Part shown: piece after piece, positions 38,505 to 49,411 of the stretch | Layout: each line of letters opens with the position of its first letter | Numbering within the stretch: position 1 is the stretch's first letter | Made by a program: the position numbers and the translations under genes | The notes under the pieces: generated by a model | Told to the model about the DNA's origin: nothing | Databases searched by the model: none | The model's input: only the letters and a program-made list of their open reading frames with translations | Assembly: GCA_030549335.1 (NCBI GenBank) | Contig: CM060188.1 | Coordinates: 72,322,696-72,386,695, forward strand | DNA from: Pontederia crassipes | Lineage: Eukaryota > Streptophyta > Magnoliopsida > Commelinales > Pontederiaceae | DNA: 64,000 bases | Reading direction: 5' to 3'

Positions 38505-38665
38505 ATGCATGAAAACGATTGTCACGACCGTGCCAAAGTGATGTCACGGCCGTGACCTATGGAAGATGCTAGACGACTCTATCACGATCGTGCTGGGGAG
38601 ATGTCAGGGTCGTGACTGAATGGAATCTCATTTATGGTTCTGTCATGGTCGTGACGGCGGACAGT
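38505..38665. repeat. Cluster of TCACGGCCGTGA-type palindromes in the solo LTR
   Basis: Five near-palindromes occur within about 150 bp: tcacgaccgtg, tcacggccgtgac, tcacgatcgtg, tcagggtcgtgac and tcatggtcgtgac. They lie in the part of the LTR expected to be regulatory, but no binding factor is known to me. Confidence 0.6.
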
Positions 38666-39158
38666 TAGACGTTTTGTAGGCAAATTTTATCCACTTTTCG
38701 AATAATTTTTTTATTTTTTCTTTGGGGACGAGAAAATCTATAAAATGAGGTTGAAGAGGATCTGAAAAAGGATACTTGGAGTATAGATTTAAAGGTTAGA
38801 GAAAGGAGAAGAGCAAGAACAATAGCGAAGCTCTGTCGGAAATTCGAGAGAGCATGTGCACAACGGCTATAAGAGTTCTTTGTCTTCTTTTCCCAAAATT
38901 TTTTCATTAGATTTGATGTTGTTATTCTCAGATTTATTCTTTTATTAGGATTATCTTAGTTGAACCTGTTTATGTTTTGAAATCTTTCTTAATATTAGTT
39001 TAATTTGAATATTTAATAGCATTGCAATTTCATGTTTAATGTTTTCCTTTGATTTCATGATTTATGATTCGATTGTTATATGAGAAGAAGTGATTATTTT
39101 CATAATAGTTTCTAGGATTGATCTTATTTATTACATGCCACAATTAGGGAAATAAAAA

Positions 39159-41620
39159 TGTAACGCCCCGAGGCCCACGTGACTTTCACGTGCTCAGAGT
39201 CGTCCCAGAGGCGCTACTCAATTTTCTATAAAATATTTTTGCGGAATATAAACAATAATTGCGGAAGACTTTTTCAATAATAACAACTAATAATCCATTA
39301 TATTCAAAATAATTAAAATATTAATAAGTTCACAATTCTAATAAATGCGGAAATAATAAAAACTAGACAACTCAATCTAGAACATGTGCAACATCCGTCT
39401 ATCACTGAGCATAGCCACCTGCAGGATCATCCTCTATCGAAGTACTCTCACCTGCACGGATCCAGGTACAGGGAAATATCCATGAGTATAAAAAAAATAC
39501 TCAGTACGTAGGGTCTAAAAGACAATCAATATGCTCAATCGAAAATAAGGTAAAATCAATAATGAATCGATTGAGCAGTCAATACAATAATCAATTAACA
39601 ATTTATCAATATGAACAATATATCAGGCTATGGTCAACAAACCAATGTAAATCAATAACAATTGTTCCAATTAATAATTATCAATTGCCTGATTAATAAA
39701 TCAATATTCAATTAACAATTTCCAATTCAATAACCAATGGTCATTGGCCAATAACGATTCAATTCAATAGGGCAATAGTAATTGCCAACTCCATGCCAAT
39801 ATATCCAAATGACCATGATTTAATTCTATTTACTGCAATTCCAATTTCAATTCAATTCAATTCGATTCGATTTTCAATGTTCGGAGTTATCCAATTCAAT
39901 GAGGAGCGCTCAGTCAATTAAGGGACACCATGCCACTTTCATGCAGGCCAGTGGGGGATCAGTGCCACGGCAAGCCCAATACGATTCAATGGGTTCGTGT
40001 ATGGTGGGGGACGAGTGACCATACACAGGACAGCCATAGTTTTTACACTATCTGCCCCATTCAATTCAATTCAATTCAATTGGTCCCGGCTTAGTGGCAA
40101 TCAGTGAACATGGGCCCAGTAGCTTTCGGCTTTTATCTTGTTTACCTAAAATGTCTATCTTTAAATAAATTATCAATGAGATAAATTCTGAACTCCAAAC
40201 TAAGTAGGTCAACAATACAATCAAAATCAAAGTTCATCATAGTATAAACAAATCAATCACCAACAATATCATTAATACATCAAATTAATTAATAACAACA
40301 ATAATAATCAGTAATTAAAATTTACTCAAAAATAAATAATAACTCTAGGTAGTACTCTCTGTTCATTACGACCGTAACATCATTTTTCTTTCTCTCCATC
40401 TTCTCTGATTTTTACGGCCGTAAATTCTCTCTCCAAATTTTTACCCCCTATTTCATTACTGCCATAAACTTTTACACCCTATTCTATTACCCCCTTTCTG
40501 TTACGGCCTTCCTGTTACACCCTATTCTATTACCCCTTTCTGTTACGGCCTTCCTGTTACACCCTATTCTATTACCCCCTTTCTGTTACGGCCTTCCTGT
40601 TACACCCTATTCTATTACCCCTTTCTGTTACGGCCTTCCTGTTACACCCTATTCTATTACCCCTTTCTGTTACGGCCTTCCTGTTACACCCTATTCTATT
40701 ACCCCCTTTCTGTTACGGCCATCAAATTTTTACACCCTTTCCGTTATGGCCATCAAATTTTTACACCTTTTTTTATGTTACAGCCATCCTGTTACGGCCT
40801 ATCCCGTTACGGCCTATCCTGTTACGGCCGTAAAACTCTACTCTTCGGCCGTAACACTTTTTTTTATTTCCTTTACGGCCAATCTATCTCCCTTTTCTAT
40901 TCTATTACGGCCGAAATTCTTTTACCCCTATTCCATTACGGCCGAAAACCCTAACTCTTCGGCCGTAAAAACTCTACTCTCCTCTCTCTATTCTTTTCTA
41001 TTTCATTACGGTCGAAACCTAACTCTTCGGCCGTAACATTTTTTTTTCTTTTACGGGCGTAAACGCTCATTCTCGACCGTAAAAATCATCTGTTACGGTC
41101 GACATCTTCTCTCTATCTTTTCTATTTCATTACGGCCGAAACCTAACTCTTCGGCCGTAACATTATATATATATATATATATTTTCGACAAAGTCGATCT
41201 GAATAGGCTTTACAAAAATTAACATAATCTAATAAACCTACGGATCCCCTCTACGTACCTGCGAGCCTTGTCCTCTGAGGTCGCCGAAGACGAAGCCGAA
41301 AATCACGCAGACGGAGTCGTTCGTACCCCCCCTACTCTTATTTATAGTGTTTATAGATTTTTAATTATTCTCTAACCATATTATCTAATCTCAATCAAAT
41401 TAAATCCTCTAATTTATCCTTTTAACCACTCCCTATTTTATTCTAATAGTTAATTAGATAAATTATGAAATTAATTGAATAATCCTATCCCTAATCAAAC
41501 TCCTCTCAATTATTTTATTTTTATTTTCGGAATTATTAAATATAGTAATAACAATATTTCTTCAAGATAAAATAATAAAATATCTATTTATTAAACCTAA
41601 AAAAAATCTGGGTCGTTACA
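39159..41620 (-). repeat. 3' LTR of the Ty3 element
   Basis: 2462 bp, nearly identical to 46411-48875. It contains the tandem array described separately and many ttacggccgtaa-type palindromes. Confidence 0.95.
40471..40720. repeat. 42-bp tandem array in the 3' LTR
   Basis: Six copies of a unit running ttcctgttacaccctattc and then tattaccccctttctgttacggcc. The same array, also six copies with one base difference, is in the other LTR at about 47725-47975. Confidence 0.9.
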
Positions 41621-41633
41621 TCATAACCTCCTT
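41621..41633 (-). promoter_or_regulatory. Polypurine tract of the Ty3 element
   Basis: On the minus strand AAGGAGGTTATGA directly precedes the TGTAACG start of the 3' LTR; the AAGGAGG part is the likely primer for plus-strand synthesis. Confidence 0.6.
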
Positions 41634-41679
41634 AAAAATAAATTCGTCCTCGAATTTGAATAAAAGAAGTTATATTATC

Positions 41680-44600
41680 TCACCTAAATAATTCTGGAAA
41701 ATCTCTTCTCATTTCTTCTTCCAGTTCCCAGGTGGCATCTTCATCTCTATGATGTGTCCAAGCCACCCTCACCATGGGTACCATTTTATTCTTCATATGC
41801 TTAGTTTGGTACTCCAAGATTTCTATAGGCTGCTCGGCATATGTCAGATCTACATTCAAATTTGGTTCCTCCATATTCACCACATTAGCATCATCATGTT
41901 GGTACTTGCGCAACATGGACACGTGAAAGACATTATGCACGTGTCCATATGATGGAGGCAACGCCAACCTACAAGCTGCATCTCCGATCAATGCAAGTAC
42001 TTCGAAGGGGCCAACATATCTTGGACTCAACTTACCCTTCTTGCTGAATCTCATTACCCCTTTCATTGGAGAAACTTTTAACATAACTCGATCTCCCACT
42101 TTAAAAATTTGTTCTCTTCTCTTCTTGTCAGCATATGTTTTCTGTCTTGTGAATGCTGTTTTCAATCTCTCTCTAATAAGGCGAACTTTTTCAGCATCTT
42201 CCTTGGTTTGCTTCATTAACTCCTCTGATAAGAATTGACGTCCTCCCACCTCACTCCAACAGATGGGGGAGCGACAAGGCCTTCCATACATTGCTGCAAA
42301 TGGTGCCATGCCTATGCTGGAGTGGTAACTGTTATTGTATGCGAACTCGATCAGTGGGAGATGCGTGTCCCAACTGCCACTCCAGTCCAACGCACATGCA
42401 CGGAGCATGTCTTCTAATGTCTGAATCGTTCGTTCAGATTGTCCGTCTGTCTGAGGATGGAACGCAGTACTGAAATTTAATTTTGTTCCAAAAGCACTTT
42501 GGATGCTCCGCCAAAATTTGGATGTAAACCGTGGATCTCTATCCGACACAATGGAGACTGGCACTCCATGTAGTCGGATAACCTCCTTAATATAAACGTC
42601 CATCAGACTTTCGACAGACTGTTTCCATTTGATGGGGATGAAATGAGCTGCCTTGCTAAACCGGTCCACCACCACCCATATCGCATCATGGCCTTGTTGA
42701 GTTCTTGGAAGCCCAGTAACGAAATCCATAGTCACCTTTTCCCATTTCCATTGTGGGATTCCAAGTTCTTGTAGTACACCGTAAGGTCTCTGATGTTCCA
42801 CTTTCACTTGTTGGCATACTAGACATCTTGCAACGTACTCAGCCACATCCTTCTTCATATTATTCCACCAGAAGGTCCGTTGCAAGTCTTTGAACATCTT
42901 CGTGCTTCCAGGATGAATGGCGAACTCCGACTTGTGGCACTCATCCAACACTTGTCTTCTCAATGCTTCATACTCAGGGACCCATAATCGTCCCCTATAT
43001 CTGATCACTCCACCTGTGACCGTAAAATCTGTGGGAATCTTTTCGCACAACTTGAGTAGGTGGTTGTACTCGTTATCGTTTGGTTGTGCTTTGCCTATCT
43101 TCAATAGTAGCTCGGGTTGCATGCCGAGGTGTGCCATAATTCGTATACCGTCGCTGCTGGTCACTGGACTGACCTGGATAATGCAGTCAATCATGTTCCA
43201 ACGACTCACTCTCAGGCATGCGAGTGATCCTCCCCATTTTCTACTAAGTGCGTCAGCAACTGAGTTTGCCTTCCCTGGATGATAGCTGATAGCGAACTCA
43301 TAATCCTTTAGAAACTCAATCCACCTTCTCTGACGCATATTCAAGTTCCTTTGAGAGAAAATGTATTTCAAGCTCTTGTGGTCTGTGAAGATTTCGAACT
43401 CTTCGCCATATAGATAGTGTCGCCAAATTTTGAGGGCGAAGACCACAGCTGCTAATTCGAGATCATGCGTCGGATAATTCTTCTCATGCTTCTTTAATTG
43501 TCTTGATGCATATGCAATTACCTTCCCGTGTTGCATCAAGACGCATCCTAAACCCGTGCCGCATGCGTCGCTATATATGACATAACCTCCTTGGTCTGAA
43601 GGTATGGTCAGAATGGGTGCCGTTGTCAGTCTCTTCTTTAACTCTTGAAAACTATCTTCACATCTCTGTGACCATTCATACTTGATGCCTTTTTTAGTGA
43701 GATTTGTTAATGGCGATGCAATTTTGGAAAAGTCCTGAATGAATCTCCTGTAATATCCAGCAAGTCCAAGGAAGCTTCTAATCTCTGACGCATTTTTCGG
43801 TTGTGCCCAGTTGGCAACTGCTTCCACCTTTGCAGGATCTACCGATATTCCATTTTCACTGATAATATGCCCGAGGAACATAATATCTTTCAACCAGAAC
43901 TCACATTTCGAGAATTTGGCGTACAATTTGTGCTCCCGTAAGGTTCGTAGCACAACTCTTAGATGTTCCTCGTGTTCTTCTGGGCTCGACGAATATATAA
44001 GAATGTCGTCGACGAAGACGATTACGAACTTGTCCAAGTACGGCCTGAATACTCTATTCATCACGTCCATGAAGGCTGCGGGGGCATTGGTCAGCCCAAA
44101 TGGCATCACTAAGAACTCATAATGCCCGTATCTTGTTCTGAAAGCGGTCTTCGGCACATCATCATCAGTGATTCGTAGTTGATGATAGCCACTTCTCAGA
44201 TCAATCTTCGAGAATACCTTTGCCGAAGACAATTGGTCGAACAGGTCGTCGATTCTTGGTAGTGGATACTTGTTCTTGATCGTGACCTTGTTCAACATTC
44301 GATAGTCTATGCACAGCCTCATCGACCCGTCCTTCTTCTTCACAAACAATACCGGAGCGCCCCATGGAGAAACGCTCGGTCGAATGAATCCCTTATCCAG
44401 CAACTCCTGGATTTGGGTCTTCAATTCTAGCATTTCCGCTGGAGCCATTCGATAAGGAGCCTTAGATATAGGTGCCGTGCCCGGCACCAAGTCAATGCGG
44501 AAGTCAATCTCCCGTCGTGGTGGCAATCCTGAAACGTCATCTGGAAAGACGTCTGGAAACTCCTTCACCACAGCAATGCTATCTCGATCTACTTCAACTC

Positions 44601-46215
44601 TGTCTGTCTTGATCACACTTGCCAGGAAACCCCGGCATCCTTTCTTCAGCATCTTTTGTGCCTTTAAAGCTGACACTAGGATCTTGCCCCTCTCTAGTGG
44701 TGTACCTCTGACAACAGTCTGAGGTCCTCCTGGCGTTCCGATCAGTATCTTCTTTGCTCGACAATGTAGGTAGGCGTCATGGTATGACAACCAGTCCATA
44801 CCCAACACCGCATCGTAGTCCCTAATCGGAATGATGATGAGGTCTGCGGAGAAGTTCTTGCCTTCCACTTCGACCGGCACCATGGGGATGTACTTCTGGG
44901 TAACAATGGACCCCAGAGGTGTGCCGATGTCGAGTGGAAAACTAGTCGCTTGTGGCTTTATGCTCAATAACGGAGCGAATTGCTCCGAAATGAACGAATG
45001 TGTAGCACCAGAATCAAAGAGAATATTAGCATGAACACCATCAATTTTTAGCGTACCTTGGATGGTGTCATTCGCCCTTTGCTCGTCTGCAGGCTTCATG
45101 TTGTATACTCGACCTTGCACCATTCTAGGTGGTCCGTCGTTACGTTGCGGCGGAGGTCCAGCACGCCTTGGCTCTTTGCAGTCTCTAGCGAAATGTCCCA
45201 TCTTACCACAGTTCAGGCACGCTCCAGTTCTTCGGTAGCACTCACCGGGATGCATTCTGTTGCAGTAGTTGCACGGTGCTCTAGGCGGTTGAGGTTCATT
45301 CCTTGCTGGATATGGTCTTCCCCGATTGCGATCATCTCTGCGGCGGGGATCTCGCCTAGCCTGTCTTCTACCTTTGTCTCCATATCTGTTCTGATACTGA
45401 TTGGCCGGTGCTTGGCTTTGTTGCTTGTCGACTGTCTTATCACTATCTTCTAGATAAATGGCAAATTCTTCAGCAAATTGGAGGGTCTGGCAGTTACCCC
45501 CCTTTACCCTTTCTCTGAGGTTGGGTTTCAGGCCATCCACCCAACGTTTCACTCGATCAAGTTCCGACTACTGTAAGGTGGAGTACTTCTCTAGGCTTAG
45601 AAACTTGGAAAGGTACTGCTTTATAGTCATAGTACCCTGTTGGAGTGTCAGGTACTCCTTCTGCTTCCTGCCCCTTTCATAGGCTGGTATGTAGCGATTC
45701 TCGAACGCCTTCTTGAATTCTCCCCAGGTGATGTTGTCCTGGCCGGAGAACGTAGTGAGCTTGGTGGCCTTCCACCAATCTCTGGCATCTGCCGTCAGTT
45801 TTCTGGTGGCGTAAATTATCTTACGATCCTCGCCGCAATCCATCTCAAGGAATATCTGTTCTATCTCCTCAATCCATTCCTCTGCATTCTCAAAGTCACC
45901 CTTCCCGCTGAACTGAGGGAGCTGCAATCTGAGGAACCGCTCAATGGTGTCTTTACGATCATGATGTGGTGGCACATTGGGACTCGAGTACTCAGTGTGC
46001 ACAGAGTGGAACTCCGATTGTAGTAGTCCCTGTCTCAGTTGTTCCTCTCGGTACCCATTAGCCTGGGCCTGATCCACTTGGAAGCCATATACTTGTTGTC
46101 TACTCATTTCTTGGTTCAGGGCACGTTGATTATTAGGTTGAGAACCTTGGGCCTCCTGACCGGCCCGCTGTAGCCCACTTCTGGGAGCTCGTGGTATCTG
46201 ATTCGGAAATACCAT
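41680..46215 (-). pseudogene. Gag-pol polyprotein gene of the Ty3 element, interrupted by one stop codon
   Basis: A single frame of 1511 codons plus the terminal stop runs from 46215 down to 41680, with one in-frame TAG at 45568-45570 (codon 216). Before the stop: the retrotransposon Gag domain (DWWKATKL, WGEFKKAFENRY). After it: CCHC zinc knuckle [14 protein letters not shown] (about 45180-45220), protease DSGATHSF (about 45010), reverse transcriptase with FVDDILIYS (about 44000), RNase H ([10 protein letters not shown]), integrase HHCC finger and DDE core ([22 protein letters not shown]), and a chromodomain-like C-terminus. All enzymatic motifs that I can see are present, and no frameshift is found. 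The stop lies inside Gag, so only a short N-terminal Gag piece would be made without readthrough. ORFs on the plus strand here are shadows. Confidence 0.92.
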
Positions 46216-46394
46216 CTTAGGAGGAGTCTGTTCTCACACAACAATAACAATAAAATTCATAAGTGTGAGCTCAATAATACGTAGCACAATTCAATACTTA
46301 CTTAACCCTACTGGATGGCTGCAGTGGTTGCTCGTGACAGTTGCACATGAACTCAATTCTATCTATTAGAGACAGCTAAGAAGTGCCTCTCCTT

Positions 46395-46408
46395 AGGCTC
46401 TGATACCT
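46395..46408 (-). promoter_or_regulatory. Primer-binding site (initiator Met tRNA)
   Basis: On the minus strand GGTATCAGAGCC begins a few bases after the 5' LTR end; it matches the usual TGGTATCAGAGC complement of the tRNA 3' end except for the first base. Confidence 0.85.
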
Positions 46409-46410
46409 TC

Positions 46411-48875
46411 TGTAACGCCCCGAGGCCCACGTGACTTTCACGTGCTCAGAGTCATCCCAGAGACGCTACTCAATTTTCTATAAAATATTTTTGCGGAATA
46501 TAAACAATAATTGCGGAAGACTTTTTCAATAATAACAACTAATAATCCATTATATTCAAAATAATTAAAATATTAATAAGTTCACAATTCTAATAAATGC
46601 GGAAATAATAAAAACTAGACAACTCAATCTAGAACATGTGCAACATCCGTCTATCACTGAGCATAGCCACCTGCAGGATCATCCTCTATCGAAGTACTCT
46701 CACCTGCACGGATCCAGGTACAGGGAAATATCCATGAGTATAAAAAAAATACTCAGTACGTAGGGTCTAAAAGACAATCAATATGCTCAATCGAAAATAA
46801 GGTAAAATCAATAATGAGTCGATTGAGCAGTCAATACAATAATCAATTAACAATTTATCAATATGAACAATATATCAGGCTATGGTCAACAAACCAATGT
46901 AAATCAATAACAATTGTTCCAATTAATAATTATCAATTGCCTGATTAATAAATCAATATTCAATTAACAATTTCCAATTCAATAACCAATGGTCATTGGC
47001 CAATAACGATTCAATTCAATAGGGCAATAGTAATTGCCAACTCCATGCCAATATATCCAAATGACCATGATTTAATTCTATTTACTGCAATTCCAATTTC
47101 AATTCAATTCAATTCGATTCGATTTTCAATGTTCGGAGTTATCCAATTCAATGAGGAGCGCTCAGTCAATTAAGGGACACCATGCCACTTTCATGCAGGC
47201 CAGTGGGGGATCAGTGCCACGGCAAGCCCAATACGATTCAATGGGTTCGTGTATGGTGGGGGACGAGTGACCATACACAGGACAGCCATAGTTTTTACAC
47301 TATCTGCCCCATTCAATTCAATTCAATTCAATTGGTCCCGGCTTAGTGGCAATCAGTGAACATGGGCCCAGTAGCTTTCGGCTTTTATCTTGTTTACCTA
47401 AAATGTCTATCTTTAAATAAATTATCAATGAGATAAATTCTGAACTCCAAACTAAGTAGGTCAACAATACAATCAAAATCAAAGTTCATCATAGTATAAA
47501 CAAATCAATCACCAACAATATCATTAATACATCAAATTAATTAATAACAACAATAATAATCAGTAATTAAAATTTACTCAAAAATAAATAATAACTCTAG
47601 GTAGTACTCTCTGTTCATTACGACCGTAACATCATTTTTCTTTCTCTCCATCTTCTCTGATTTTTACGGCCGTAAATTCTCTCTCCAAATTTTTACCCCC
47701 TATTTCATTACTGCCATAAACTTTTACACCCTATTCTATTACCCCCTTTCTGTTACGGCCTTCCTGTTACACCCTATTCTATTACCCCTTTCTGTTACGG
47801 CCTTCCTGTTACACCCTATTCTATTACCCCCTTTCTGTTACGGCCTTCCTGTTACACCCTATTCTATTACCCCTTTCTGTTACGGCCTTCCTGTTACACC
47901 CTATTCTATTACCCCTTTCTGTTACGGCCTTCCTGTTACACCATATTCTATTACCCCCTTTCTGTTACGGCCATCAAATTTTTACACCCTTTCCGTTATG
48001 GCCATCAAATTTTTACACCTTTTTTTTATGTTACAGCCATCCTGTTACGGCCTATCCCGTTACGGCCTATCCTGTTACGGCCGTAAAACTCTACTCTTCG
48101 GCCGTAACACTTTTTTTTATTTCCTTTACGGCCAATCTATCTCCCTTTTCTATTCTATTACGGCCGAAATTCTTTTACCCCTATTCCATTACGGCCGAAA
48201 ACCCTAACTCTTCGGCCGTAAAAACTCTACTCTCCTCTCTCTATTCTTTTCTATTTCATTACGGTCGAAACCTAACTCTTCGGCCGTAACATTTTTTTTT
48301 CTTTTACGGGCGTAAACGCTCATTCTCGACCGTAAAAATCATCTGTTACGGTCGACATCTTCTCTCTATCTTTTCTATTTCATTACGGCCGAAACCTAAC
48401 TCTTCGGCCGTAACATTATATATATATATATATATATTTTCGACAAAGTCGATCTGAATAGGCTTTACAAAAATTAACATAATCTAATAAACCTACGGAT
48501 CCCCTCTACGTACCTGCGAGCCTTGTCCTCTGAGGTCGCCGAAGACGAAGCCGAAAATCACGCAGACGGAGTCGTTCGTACCCCCCCTACTCTTATTTAT
48601 AGTGTTTATAGATTTTTAATTATTCTCTAACCATATTATCTAATCTCAATCAAATTAAATCCTCTAATTTATCCTTTTAACCACTCCCTATTTTATTCTA
48701 ATAGTTAATTAGATAAATTATGAAATTAATTGAATAATCCTATCCCTAATCAAACTCCTCTCAATTATTTTATTTTTATTTTCGGAATTATTAAATATAG
48801 TAATAACAATATTTCTTCAAGATAAAATAATAAAATATCTATTTATTAAACCTAAAAAAAATCTGGGTCGTTACA
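46411..48875 (-). repeat. 5' LTR of the Ty3 element
   Basis: 2465 bp. Differences from the other LTR seen by eye: two substitutions near the left end (gtcatcccagagacgc here), one at aatgagtcg, one at caccatattc, one extra T in a T run and one extra AT in an AT run. It should hold the promoter for minus-strand transcription. Confidence 0.95.
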
Positions 48876-49411
48876 AAAAAAATCTAATTTGTGTAGCTAT
48901 TAAGTTGACTTCAGAAAGCCTTTAATATTAATTTCATTTTAATGCATCTTATGATTAATTAAGTAAATTAAAAACCGAATGGATTGATTTATTTTAATTA
49001 TTCACAAGATAAAAGTTAAAGTCTAAAACATTGGTTAACTAATTTTGAGAAATTACTTTGTTATTGATTCAACTAATTCTAAGTTGAAAAAATTCATTAC
49101 ATTTTAATGGTGATAATTAGGTGCCTTAATCATCAAATCATTATTTCTCGAGGAGATCATTTCCTTTATTTTTATTATTTTTTTATTCACATCTAAAATC
49201 ATATATTTTCTTAATTTCTCAATTAACAAAGTTAAAAATAAAATTTAAATTATTAACTGTCCTCGTGGGAATAATAACTCTACTCATTCACTTTATTATT
49301 TGAGCGACTAGTGCACTTGTTAGCATTCATTATCAATTTTACACTCATCATTTATAAACAACAAATAATGTATTTTGCTCTTCATTTGTTTAAACGATTT
49401 TTCATATGCAG

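Larger units (their letters stand above)
39159..48875 (-). mobile_element. Complete, recently inserted Ty3/gypsy LTR retrotransposon
   Basis: 9.7 kb, flanked by aaaaa on both sides (39154-39158, 48876-48880). The two LTRs (39159-41620 and 46411-48875) begin TGTAACG and end GTTACA. The element reads on the minus strand, so the right LTR is the 5' one. Next to it lies a primer-binding site for initiator methionine tRNA, and a purine-rich tract borders the left LTR. By eye the LTRs differ at four bases and two short length changes. Gag, protease, reverse transcriptase, RNase H and integrase follow in Ty3 order. The integrase tail with a chromodomain-like segment ([14 protein letters not shown]) suggests the Tekay/Del chromovirus group. 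Confidence 0.95.
38285..49350. mobile_element. Solo LTR (about 1.34 kb) split by the Ty3 element
   Basis: Left end TGATGCACGAAAAACATG, right end TTTACACTCATCA, with TGATG/CATCA as short inverted termini. tttat is repeated on both sides (38280-38284, 49351-49355). Subtracting 39159-48875 and its 5-bp duplication leaves 1344 bp with no coding sequence. The right part contains gtcctcgtgggaataataac, reminiscent of LTR ends of Tat/Athila-type Ty3 elements, but that lineage call is a guess. Confidence 0.65.

Noticed and set aside
40746..41036. ORF of 96 residues with repeated PVTAY
   Set aside because: Translation of LTR repeats; the same frame is altered in the other LTR by a 1-bp length change.
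45568..45570. Programmed readthrough of the Gag stop
   Set aside because: The stop is inside the Gag domain and lacks the known readthrough context; a simple mutation is more likely.
41749..46023. Plus-strand ORFs of up to 131 residues
   Set aside because: Shadows of the minus-strand Gag-pol frame.
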